Below are positions 1 to 5,735 of a stretch of 6,780 nucleotides of DNA, one piece after another. The position numbers were made by a program, and so were the translations under genes. The notes under the pieces were generated by a model. It ran no database searches. It saw only the letters and a list, made by a program, of their open reading frames with translations, and had not been told where the DNA came from. The stretch covers positions 1 through 6,780 of the forward strand of contig JANYBY010000126.1 of assembly GCA_025360565.1 (NCBI GenBank). The letters run 5' to 3'. This DNA comes from Bacteroidota bacterium. GTDB taxonomy: Bacteria; Bacteroidota; Bacteroidia; B-17B0; Aurantibacillaceae. Numbering within the stretch: the first letter of the stretch is position 1; each line of letters opens with the position of its first letter.

Positions 1-2
1 CA

Positions 3-251
3 AAAAATAAACAATTGCAAATGGATAATTTATCCCTTAGCCTTAATGAAAAGAACGCCGTGTTTCAGCAAAATTTAAAATCCTTTTTAGTAAAATGGAA
101 TACCGGGCGTTACGATTATATTTTAACCTATAGCGATGCGGTGCCAAACATGTTGCTTGGCAATGCCAGTTTGGATATTACCAAAGAAGTAGTTGACGGA
201 GTGAATACGGAATACAAATTAAAAAAGGCACCTTCAAACCCTAAAAAGTAA
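3..251 (+). CDS. OmpH/Skp-family periplasmic chaperone, C-terminal fragment (5' end outside window)
   Basis: This is the C-terminal part of an OmpH/Skp-like protein, a periplasmic chaperone family that holds unfolded outer-membrane proteins. The frame is open back to the window edge with no stop, so the TTG at 15 and ATG at 21 are probably internal codons. Family members usually have about 160-200 residues and only about 80 are visible. The visible part starts with a polar helix (NKQLQMDNLSLSLNEKN), which fits the end of the Skp coiled-coil arm. It then has the returning strand and helix typical of Bacteroidota OmpH proteins: F-L-x-x-[WY]-N, a YDYILTYS strand, NMLLGNASLDIT, then a final V-x-x-x-[VL]-N-x-E-Y helix. 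The signal peptide or lipobox would lie upstream. The stop TAA shares its last base with the next ATG (TAATG), suggesting translational coupling. The family call comes from remembered C-terminal patterns and is fairly but not fully secure. Confidence 0.68.
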   Translation, partial: KNKQLQMDNLSLSLNEKNAVFQQNLKSFLVKWNTGRYDYILTYSDAVPNMLLGNASLDITKEVVDGVNTEYKLKKAPSNPKK

Positions 252-643
252 TGAGCAAACTTTACGAAAAAATTAAATCGGTTGAAGAGTTTCACAACAC
301 GTTCAAAATCGGGAACGCTTCCGAAATAAAATTAATTGAAGAAAAAGATTATACGCTGCGTTACAATTTAATTAAAGAAGAGAACGAAGAGTACTTAGAT
401 GCCTGCCAAAAAGGCGATATTATTGAGGTTGCCGATGCTTTGGGAGACCAGTTATATATTTTATTCGGTACAATTTTAAAACACGGACTCGAACATAAAA
501 TTGAAGAAGTGTACGACGAGATTCACCGCAGCAACATGAGCAAACTGGATGAAAAAGGCCAGCCGATTTACCGCGAAGATGGTAAGATCTTAAAATCAAA
601 TCTTTATTTCCGTCCGGATATTAAAAAGGTTTTGGATAAGTAA
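251..643 (+). CDS. MazG/HisE-like nucleoside triphosphate pyrophosphohydrolase
   Basis: This 130-residue cytoplasmic protein belongs to the all-alpha NTP pyrophosphatase superfamily (MazG, HisE/PRA-PH and dUTPase-2 relatives). These enzymes cut NTPs to NMP and pyrophosphate, often as nucleotide-pool house-cleaning. The metal-binding signature is visible: E43-E44-x-x-E47 in KEENEEYLD, then E59-x-x-D62 in IIEVADALGD, the EExxE...ExxD Mg2+ site. It is followed by a hydrophobic helix (LYILFGTILKHG) and a helix beginning with EEVYDEIHRSNMSKL. The C-terminal GKILKSNLYFRPDI segment resembles the 'GKVxKxxxYxxP' tail of MazG-like proteins annotated as phosphoribosyl-ATP pyrophosphohydrolase-like. It is a single-domain protein, much shorter than two-domain E. 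coli MazG, and there are no histidine genes around it, so a HisE role is unlikely. The start ATG overlaps the stop of the OmpH gene by one base. The exact substrate cannot be read from sequence. Confidence 0.85.
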   Translation: MSKLYEKIKSVEEFHNTFKIGNASEIKLIEEKDYTLRYNLIKEENEEYLDACQKGDIIEVADALGDQLYILFGTILKHGLEHKIEEVYDEIHRSNMSKLDEKGQPIYREDGKILKSNLYFRPDIKKVLDK

Positions 644-679
644 CACGCTTTCTGTCCGACTGAAGAATCAATCCCGTCC

Positions 680-715
680 TTGCGAGCGTAGCGACGCAAT
701 CTCTTTTATTTTTTT
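680..715 (+). terminator. Possible weak intrinsic terminator after the pyrophosphohydrolase gene
   Basis: A 5-bp stem TTGCG (680-684) / CGCAA (695-699) with a 10-base loop is followed by a T-rich tract at 702-715. It lies 36 bases past the stop at 643. The stem is short and the T tract is interrupted, so this is only a candidate; it overlaps the repeat element. Confidence 0.25.
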
Positions 716-787
716 AAGGCGTATTTGCGATTCGTTATTAAAACTGATCTTTCTACAATTAAACAAGGCTTCAGAAAAGTTTGCTTC

Positions 788-808
788 TCCCGACTGAAAA
801 AGTCGGGA
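788..808. other. Perfect 8-bp stem-loop (TCCCGACT-GAAAA-AGTCGGGA)
   Basis: TCCCGACT (788-795) pairs perfectly with AGTCGGGA (801-808) around a GAAAA loop. The stem is GC-rich in an AT-rich region and would be stable as RNA on either strand. It sits between two convergent genes, so it may stop transcription from either side, but no uninterrupted T-run follows on either strand. It may simply be the inner part of the fold-back repeat. Confidence 0.55.
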
Positions 809-858
809 TCGCAATGACGATTAATAGGGAGTGCTTGAAAAAACAATGATTTAAAATA

Positions 859-1206
859 TCATTTCTTCTTTTCAGGATTCACCGCTGCCGGTGTAGAAAC
901 AATAATGGTAATATCGGTTGATCTGGATTCTTCAACCACCACATCATTCATAGGCACACAAGCGTATTCTGAGCTTGCAATTTTAATATTGTATTTACCT
1001 TTTTCGAGTGATAATCTGGTTAAATATCCGCTCCCGTCGGTTTCTAATTTTTTCTTTAAGGTATCGTTCACGTAAACTTCGAACTCCCTTCTTCCGATCG
1101 GAATTTCAATACCCTTTATCTTTTCGCTCACGTAAATTCGAATGCATTGGGCTTTAGCCATGCTTGCGGTAAGAATAAAAAAACAGACAAGGATCAAATT
1201 TTTCAT
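859..1206 (-). CDS. Small exported protein, beta-rich, function unknown
   Basis: I do not recognise a named family for this 115-residue protein. It begins MKN, then has a hydrophobic stretch (LILVCFFILTASM, residues 4-16) and AKA|Q, a typical signal peptidase I site giving a mature protein from Q20. Cys21 follows Q20 rather than a lipobox, so a lipoprotein is unlikely. The mature part alternates hydrophobic and charged residues (IRIYVSEKI, FEVYVNDTLKKKLETDGSGYLTRLSLEKGKYNIKIA). The 'T-D-x-x-G-x-x-x-x-x-x-L-x-x-G-x-Y-x-I' run resembles the small transthyretin/carboxypeptidase-regulatory-like beta-sandwich common in exported Bacteroidota proteins. That is an inference from pattern only. The C-terminus is a lysine-rich tail (NPEKKK). 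The start is ATG at 1206; a perfect dyad lies just upstream. It follows the rhomboid gene on the same strand after 69 bases. Confidence 0.72.
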   Translation of the reverse strand: MKNLILVCFFILTASMAKAQCIRIYVSEKIKGIEIPIGRREFEVYVNDTLKKKLETDGSGYLTRLSLEKGKYNIKIASSEYACVPMNDVVVEESRSTDITIIVSTPAAVNPEKKK

Positions 1207-1215
1207 TAAGTAAAA

Positions 1216-1234
1216 ATAATGAAATTTTCATTAT
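1216..1234 (-). promoter_or_regulatory. Perfect 9-1-9 AT-rich dyad upstream of the small exported gene
   Basis: ATAATGAAA (1216-1224), one base, then TTTCATTAT (1226-1234) form an exact inverted repeat. It lies 9 bases before the start codon of the exported-protein gene on the minus strand. A site here could be bound by a dimeric repressor, or form a hairpin in the leader RNA that masks the start. No regulator gene for it is in the window. AT-rich palindromes also arise by chance, hence the modest confidence. Confidence 0.35.
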
Positions 1235-1275
1235 AACCGGACAAAAAAATGTAAATATGGAGTAACTACCCTTGC

Positions 1276-1932
1276 CTAAAACTTACCGAAAATTTCCATT
1301 ATAAAATATTTATAGGCCACCGGTTTTACAATTGCAATAAATACTAATCCAAAAATAGCACCCAAAAAATGCGATTCGTGGCTGATATTATCGTTATAAT
1401 CCGTTGTTTTTTTTCTTCTGATCAAATAATAACTTACTACTAAAAGTATTAAGCCAATGATCCAGCCTTGCATGGGCGGTAAAAAAAAGAAACCCAGTTT
1501 TCCCTTGGGAGCTACAATAATCCAGCAAAATATAACCGATGAAATGGCCCCGCTTGCCCCTAAGGAAGAATACGATTCGTTATTTTTATTTCGAAAATAT
1601 TCGGTAATAGATGCCGCGTAAATACCACCGGTAAATAAGATCAGATACAACAATTTTCCCATCTTTACATTTGGTTCCCCGGTTTCTTCATTCCTGAATA
1701 AATAAGGAAAAATGTTTTCTTCCAAACTTAAACCAATACTGTAAAGCGTTAAACAATTAAATGCCAAATGCATTAAGTCACCATGAATAAACGCGTGCGA
1801 TAAAAAACGGTAATGCTCTTTGTAATGAAAAATTGAATACGGATGGAACATATACTTATGCATGGCATTTTTATCGTAAAAACAATAAACAGAAAAAGCG
1901 ATAATAATACCGAGAAAAGTGTAGGTTATCAT
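1276..1932 (-). CDS. Rhomboid-family intramembrane serine protease
   Basis: Rhomboids cut transmembrane helices of substrates inside the inner membrane using a Ser-His dyad. All key parts are visible in this 218-residue protein. The nucleophile is S127 in GASG (125-128). The general base is H188 in H-x-x-G-x-x-x-G (188-195). The oxyanion-hole motif HxxxN is H55-LAF-N59, within H50-GDLMHLAFN. The L1-loop element YRFLSHAFIHG (41-51) precedes it. Hydrophobic segments at about 3-19, 50-68, 93-111, 124-141, 155-171 and 188-207 give the minimal six-TM bacterial core without an extra domain. It is predicted active. Its ATG overlaps the stop of the upstream crotonase gene as ATGA (1929-1932), so the two are probably translated from one mRNA. 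The substrate is unknown; the exported neighbour downstream is not an obvious one because it has a cleaved signal rather than a TM anchor. Confidence 0.93.
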   Translation of the reverse strand: MITYTFLGIIIAFSVYCFYDKNAMHKYMFHPYSIFHYKEHYRFLSHAFIHGDLMHLAFNCLTLYSIGLSLEENIFPYLFRNEETGEPNVKMGKLLYLILFTGGIYAASITEYFRNKNNESYSSLGASGAISSVIFCWIIVAPKGKLGFFFLPPMQGWIIGLILLVVSYYLIRRKKTTDYNDNISHESHFLGAIFGLVFIAIVKPVAYKYFIMEIFGKF

Positions 1933-2687
1933 TTAGCTTTAAATTTATTAATGGCGTTAATGGTAAATTCACTCAACACAAGTTTACCGCTCATTCCTGC
2001 ACGTTCTAACAATAATGTATCCCAGCTATCACATCCCTGCCACATTATTTTTTTAAGCATGGCCATGGCCTCGGGGTTACTGAGCGCTAATTTTTGTGCA
2101 AGTGTTTCAATCGCTTTATCCATTTCCGCTATCGTATCAAACACATCGGCATACATTCCCTTTTCCTTTGCCCATTGGGCATTGCGCCATTCGGTAGCGT
2201 TAATGGTTAATTCGCAAAAAGCACTTTTTCCGATCTTGCGCTCTACCGCAGGGCCAACTACAAAGGGACCAATACCTACCGCCAACTCACTTAATTTTAC
2301 CGATGCTTCGCTAACGCCAAAGGTATAGTCGCCGCTACAAGCTATGCCCACACCGCCTCCCACCGCTTTACCCTGTACGCGAACCAATACAAATTTTGGC
2401 GCTTTTCTGATCGCGTTTATTACACCCGCGAAACCGCTAAAAAATTTTGTGCCGGTATCAATATCTTTTATGCTTATTAATTCATCAAAACTTGCGCCCG
2501 CGCAAAATGCTTTTTCTCCTTCGCTTTTTAGCAAAATTACCTTGGCGTTTGCGTCTTTTCCCACTTTTTCTATCTCTTGAGCCAGAGCATTTAATTGATA
2601 ACCCGGCATACTATTGCTTTGCGGATGAAAAAAAGTAATGGTAGCAATTCCGTTTTTTATCTCTGATCTTACAAAGCCTTCCTGCAT
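1929..2687 (-). CDS. Enoyl-CoA hydratase/isomerase (crotonase) family protein
   Basis: This 252-residue cytoplasmic protein has the crotonase fold and usual length. The CoA/oxyanion-hole motifs are F-C-A63-G-A-S-F-D (61-68) and G106-KAVGGGVGIAC (oxyanion glycine about G111). Of the two catalytic glutamates of rat enoyl-CoA hydratase, the E164 equivalent is present as E134 (KLSELAVGIGPF). The E144 equivalent is a glycine (G114, GGGVG instead of GGGCE). The GGxVG plus 'SE-x-x-x-G-x-x-P-x-V-[VI]-x-P-x-V' pattern recalls LiuC-type 3-methylglutaconyl-CoA hydratases of leucine catabolism. Other single-Glu crotonases, including isomerases, remain possible. No other leucine or beta-oxidation genes flank it. 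It is the first gene of a minus-strand unit and shares ATGA with the rhomboid gene. The start is ATG at 2687, about 100 bases from the divergent MoxR gene. The superfamily call is firm; the reaction is not. Confidence 0.9.
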   Translation of the reverse strand: MQEGFVRSEIKNGIATITFFHPQSNSMPGYQLNALAQEIEKVGKDANAKVILLKSEGEKAFCAGASFDELISIKDIDTGTKFFSGFAGVINAIRKAPKFVLVRVQGKAVGGGVGIACSGDYTFGVSEASVKLSELAVGIGPFVVGPAVERKIGKSAFCELTINATEWRNAQWAKEKGMYADVFDTIAEMDKAIETLAQKLALSNPEAMAMLKKIMWQGCDSWDTLLLERAGMSGKLVLSEFTINAINKFKAK

Positions 2688-2762
2688 AAATATGATTGTA
2701 GTAAATTCGTCTCAAAGAACGTAAAAAAAAGCCAAATTTTAAGATTTGTTTAAACTATTGCC

Positions 2763-2784
2763 TATCTTTAAAACGATATTTTTG
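2763..2784 (+). promoter_or_regulatory. Candidate Bacteroidota -7 promoter boxes for the MoxR gene
   Basis: The Bacteroidota primary sigma factor reads a -7 box TAnnTTTG and a -33 TTTG. Two candidates precede the ATG at 2792. TATTTTTG at 2777-2784 is an exact match and would start RNA almost at the ATG, giving a near-leaderless message. TATCTTTA at 2763-2770 differs by the last base and would leave a short leader. A TTTG lies at 2745-2748, but its spacing to either box is not ideal. Confidence 0.35.
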
Positions 2785-2791
2785 AAACTAT

Positions 2792-3754
2792 ATGACTTAT
2801 AAAAACGATACCGAAGCAGTTGAAGCCTTTGTGGCAAAATATAAATTACTTACACAGGAAATAGGCAAAGTAATTGTTGGGCAGGAAGAGACAGTTAAAA
2901 ACGTTCTCATTTCTATTTTCAGTAAGGGACATTGCTTATTAGTGGGCGTTCCGGGATTAGCCAAAACATTATTGGTTAGTACCATTTCAGACGCTTTGGG
3001 TTTATCATTTAACCGTATTCAATTTACGCCCGATCTAATGCCAAGCGATATTATTGGCAGCGAAATTTTAGATGAACAGCGAAATTTTAAATTTATTAAA
3101 GGCCCCATTTTTGCCAACATTATTTTGGCCGATGAAATAAACCGTACACCGCCAAAAACACAGGCAGCTTTGTTAGAAGCCATGCAAGAAAGACAAGTGA
3201 CCACCGCCGGAAAAAAATATCCGTTAGATAATCCCTTTTTTGTTTTGGCTACACAAAATCCCATAGAGCAAGAAGGAACTTATCCTTTACCCGAAGCGCA
3301 ATTAGACCGGTTTATGTTCAATGTTTGGTTAGATTACCCAAAGTTTGCCGAAGAATTACAGGTTGTAAAATTAACCACAACTAATTTTAAAGCCACTTTA
3401 AATAAAGTATTGAACGCCGAAGAAATTATTTTTTTTCAGGAATTAATTCGCAAAATACCTGTTGCCGATAACGTGGTTGAATATGCTGTAAAATTGGTAA
3501 ATAAAACCCGCTTAAATTCGGAGTTCAGCGCCGATGCAGCAAAAAAATATTTACAATGGGGTGCCGGCCCTCGCGCCTCGCAATACCTTGTAATTGGCGC
3601 AAAGTGCCATGCCGCTATTAACGGAAAATTTAGTCCCGATATTGAAGACGTAAAAGCAATTGCCATTCCTATCCTTCGTCACCGCATCGTTTTAAATTAC
3701 AAGGCCGAAGCGGAAGGCATGAGCGTTGAACAAATTATTAAACAGCTATTATAG
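2792..3754 (+). CDS. MoxR-family AAA+ ATPase
   Basis: This 320-residue cytoplasmic ATPase belongs to the MoxR group of AAA+ proteins, which use ATP to remodel or mature partners, often metalloenzymes or vWA-domain complexes. Motifs in order: Walker A G52-VPGLAKT59; Walker B ILADE (111-115); the MoxR-typical NRTPPKTQAALLEAMQERQV region (117-136); sensor 1 at N156 in ATQNPIEQ; the EGTYPLPEAQLDRF stretch (161-174) with arginine-finger candidate R173; sensor 2 in GAGPRAS (257-263, R261). Length and order match a complete, active member. MoxR genes usually sit directly upstream of a DUF58 gene and then vWA/BatA-type genes. Here the next 201 bases are a repeat element, followed by unrelated metabolism, so the usual partners are missing from the window. 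It is divergent from the crotonase unit and likely has its own promoter. Confidence 0.95.
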   Translation: MTYKNDTEAVEAFVAKYKLLTQEIGKVIVGQEETVKNVLISIFSKGHCLLVGVPGLAKTLLVSTISDALGLSFNRIQFTPDLMPSDIIGSEILDEQRNFKFIKGPIFANIILADEINRTPPKTQAALLEAMQERQVTTAGKKYPLDNPFFVLATQNPIEQEGTYPLPEAQLDRFMFNVWLDYPKFAEELQVVKLTTTNFKATLNKVLNAEEIIFFQELIRKIPVADNVVEYAVKLVNKTRLNSEFSADAAKKYLQWGAGPRASQYLVIGAKCHAAINGKFSPDIEDVKAIAIPILRHRIVLNYKAEAEGMSVEQIIKQLL

Positions 3755-3805
3755 GTAGAAAGACGCTAATAATGATAATAAATTAATGATTATACCTCTG
3801 TTGAT

Positions 3806-3940
3806 TTTGCCGCAGATTGCACAGATTGCAGAGATTCGCACAGATTTAATCCACAGAATAAATATAAATTTAAACGTATCATTTTAACTTAAAAAAATCT
3901 GTGCCAACAATCTGCGTAAATTCGTGAAATCTGTGGCAAA
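3806..3940. repeat. Long imperfect inverted repeat made of phased CAGATT units
   Basis: The left arm at about 3806-3847 and the right arm at about 3895-3940 are reverse complements with small gaps: TTTGCCGCAGATT opens the left arm and AATCTGTGGCAAA closes the right. Each arm is also built of direct iterations. On the left, CAGATT-like hexamers begin at 3813, 3822, 3831 (GAGATT) and 3841. On the right, AATCTG-like hexamers begin at 3896, 3909, 3919 (AATTCG) and 3928. The spacing is mostly 9-10 bases, close to one helical turn. An AT-rich spacer of 47 bases separates the arms. The element fills most of the gap between MoxR and the next gene, ending 15 bases before its ATG. I recall very similar 'CACAGATT...AATCTGTG' intergenic repeats in Bacteroidota genomes; their function is not established. 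Confidence 0.8.
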
Positions 3941-3955
3941 AAAAAATTATCAAAA

Positions 3956-4462
3956 ATGGTATTAAACGAATTATTAAATGATGATGCGCTCGATCCGAAA
4001 AAATTATTCGATGACAAAGAATATGTAACCATGATCATTGGCCGCGAAGGTTTTAATAAAAATCAGAACGATTCGGCTGACGTGATCGAAACACTATTAA
4101 GCAAAGATGTAACACGTAAAGAATGTGAAGATATTTTCTTGAAATTAAAAAGTTTAAAAGCCCATCAGTTATTGATCGATACTTTAAAAACTGCCAAAAA
4201 CGACAGTCAGAAAGCCAAACTGTGTGCCGCCTGTTGGGAATGCGGATTGGATTTTACCGATCACTTTATATTTTTTGCGGAAATGGTCTGCGGTAACGAT
4301 TTTGCTTTGGCCATGGAAGCCTTAACTGTGGTAGAAAACATGGAAGGCACCATTTCGGAAAGTGAACTGACCAAAGGAATGGAAATTGCTCAGAACGCCA
4401 AAAGCAAAAACACCTCAATTATTGAATTTTTAATTGCAAATATTAAACAACGTATCTCTTAA
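3956..4462 (+). CDS. Uncharacterised helical cytoplasmic protein in the fumarylacetoacetase unit
   Basis: I do not recognise this 168-residue protein. It has no signal peptide or membrane segment. Long amphipathic helices are likely throughout (for example VTRKECEDIFLKLKSLKAHQLL, about residues 52-73, and the C-terminal IIEFLIANIKQRI), and the leucine/alanine spacing could suit a small helical-repeat fold. The core has an unusual cysteine cluster, C90-A-A-C93-W-E-C96, plus C57 and C112. A C-x2-C-x2-C spacing could bind metal but may be chance. The N-terminus is acidic (NDDALDPKKLFDDKEY). The gene starts 15 bases after the fold-back repeat and stops 8 bases before fumarylacetoacetase, so they are probably co-transcribed. 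A role linked to tyrosine breakdown is only guilt by association. Codon use looks like its neighbours and the frame is intact, so it is very likely a real gene. Confidence 0.82.
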   Translation: MVLNELLNDDALDPKKLFDDKEYVTMIIGREGFNKNQNDSADVIETLLSKDVTRKECEDIFLKLKSLKAHQLLIDTLKTAKNDSQKAKLCAACWECGLDFTDHFIFFAEMVCGNDFALAMEALTVVENMEGTISESELTKGMEIAQNAKSKNTSIIEFLIANIKQRIS

Positions 4463-4470
4463 TAAAATTT

Positions 4471-5724
4471 ATGCTCAATAAAAATTTAAAGTCATGGGTT
4501 GATATAAAACCCGATTCTGATTTCTCAATTCACAACATTCCTTTTGGAATTTACAGCGACGCGGAAGTTAAACACCACGCCTGCTCTGCTATTGGCGAAT
4601 ATATAATCGATTTGTTTGTACTTGAAAGCGCCGACCTGCTTGACATTAACCGATCGGTGTTTGAAGAAGAATATTTAAATTCATTTATTGGGTTAGGAAA
4701 ACCTGTTACCAATTTGATCCGCAAAAAATTAATTGATATTTTGTGTGACCAAAATTCTATTCTAAAAAAAGACGAACATTTTTTTAAAAAAGTATTTAAA
4801 AAACAAAGCGCTGTAAAAATGTTAATGCCTGTAAAGGTTGGAGATTATACCGATTTTTACAGCAGCATTGATCATGCTACAAACATTGGTACTATGATCC
4901 GCGATCCGAAAAACGCGTTGATGCCAAATTGGAAACATTTGCCCGTTGGCTATCACGGCCGCGCCAGCAGCATTTGCGTAAGCGGACATTCTTTTTATAG
5001 ACCTAAAGGACAGCAAAAACCTGCCGACTCGGATAATCCTGTGTTTGGTCCGACAAAATTATTGGATATTGAATTAGAGACCGCCTTTATCATTGGCAAA
5101 CAAACGCAAATGGGCGATAGTGTTAGTACAGAAAAAGCTGATGACTATATTTTTGGAATGGTTTTGTTTAACGATTGGAGCGCGCGAGATATTCAAACTT
5201 GGGAATATGTTCCGCTTGGCCCTTTTTTAGCCAAAAATTTTGCCAGCACCATTTCACCCTGGATCGTTACTTTGGAAGCTCTGGAACCCTTCAGAGTAAA
5301 GGGTTACGAGCAAGATCCAAAATTGCTTCCTTATTTACAATACAGCGGCCAAAAAAATTTAGACATAAATCTGGAAGTATTTTTAAAACCGCAGAACGGA
5401 AGAGAAAATAAGATCTGCGCAAGCAATTACAAGTATATGTATTATACAATGGAGCAGCAATTAACTCACCACACAGTTAACGGCTGCAATATTAATATTG
5501 GAGATATGATGGCCAGCGGCACCATCAGCGGTCCGCAACCGAGCGAATATGGCAGCATGATGGAATTAACTTGGCGCGGAACGAAACCAATTAAATTGAA
5601 TGACGGCACTGAACGAAAGTTTGTGAATGATAACGATACCATAATTATTCGCGGGCATTGCAATAAGGACGGCGTAAGAATTGGATTTGGAGAATGTATA
5701 GGAACCGTTTTGCCGACAAAATAA
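4471..5724 (+). CDS. fahA: Fumarylacetoacetase (fumarylacetoacetate hydrolase, EC 3.7.1.2)
   Basis: This enzyme hydrolyses 4-fumarylacetoacetate to fumarate and acetoacetate, the final step of the homogentisate route for tyrosine and phenylalanine breakdown, in the cytoplasm. The 417 residues match the usual length (human 419). The C-terminal catalytic domain is strikingly like the animal enzyme: GDYTDFYSS-x-x-HATN (124-138), ALMPNWKHLPVGYHGRASS (149-167), NDWSARDIQ (234-242), LGPFLAK (249-255), QQLTHHTVNGCN (329-340) and ASGTISGP (348-355). By alignment to mouse FAH, the metal ligands D128, E201, E203 and D235, catalytic H135, E365, R239, Q242 and K255 are all present. An N-terminal SH3-like domain occupies about residues 15-118. 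The ATG lies 8 bases after the preceding gene's stop, with no obvious Shine-Dalgarno. Homogentisate dioxygenase and HPPD are not in the window, so the pathway is scattered or lies outside it. Confidence 0.97.
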   Translation: MLNKNLKSWVDIKPDSDFSIHNIPFGIYSDAEVKHHACSAIGEYIIDLFVLESADLLDINRSVFEEEYLNSFIGLGKPVTNLIRKKLIDILCDQNSILKKDEHFFKKVFKKQSAVKMLMPVKVGDYTDFYSSIDHATNIGTMIRDPKNALMPNWKHLPVGYHGRASSICVSGHSFYRPKGQQKPADSDNPVFGPTKLLDIELETAFIIGKQTQMGDSVSTEKADDYIFGMVLFNDWSARDIQTWEYVPLGPFLAKNFASTISPWIVTLEALEPFRVKGYEQDPKLLPYLQYSGQKNLDINLEVFLKPQNGRENKICASNYKYMYYTMEQQLTHHTVNGCNINIGDMMASGTISGPQPSEYGSMMELTWRGTKPIKLNDGTERKFVNDNDTIIIRGHCNKDGVRIGFGECIGTVLPTK

Positions 5725-5735
5725 AATATATTAAA

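Larger units (their letters stand above)
674..820. repeat. Degenerate fold-back intergenic repeat between convergent genes
   Basis: The gap between the convergent genes ending at 643 and 859 holds two inverted arms. The left arm at 674-685 (CCGTCCTTGCGA) and the right arm at 809-820 (TCGCAATGACGA) are complementary at 10 of 12 positions when folded. The left arm continues into AGCGTAGCGACGCAATCT, the 'ttgcgagc...gcaatct' wording I recall from dispersed intergenic repeats of Bacteroidota. A second perfect hairpin lies inside the right side. No protein-coding frame explains the stretch. Likely a palindromic REP/MITE-like remnant; whether it is repeated elsewhere in the genome cannot be seen here. 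Confidence 0.55.

Noticed and set aside
15..251. A standalone 78-residue small protein starting at TTG 15 or ATG 21
   Set aside because: The frame is open back to the window edge, and the content matches the C-terminal end of OmpH/Skp proteins, so it is treated as a 5'-truncated gene.
1843..2328. Plus-strand reading frame of 161 codons
   Set aside because: It lies antisense to the well-supported crotonase and rhomboid genes, has no recognisable motif, and its composition is that of a reversed coding strand.
3019..3264. Minus-strand reading frame inside the MoxR gene
   Set aside because: It mirrors the Walker B and sensor 1 coding region of MoxR; no independent support.
3811..3847. Possible CRISPR-like or tandem-repeat array
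   Set aside because: The units are only about 9-10 bases with no unique spacers, and they are mirrored in an inverted arm, so it is a fold-back repeat.
1276..4462. A novel defence or signalling cassette made of rhomboid, MoxR and the hypothetical protein
   Set aside because: The genes lie on different strands in separate units split by a promoter region and a repeat; no nuclease, toxin, sensor or vWA partner is present, so nothing ties them into one system.
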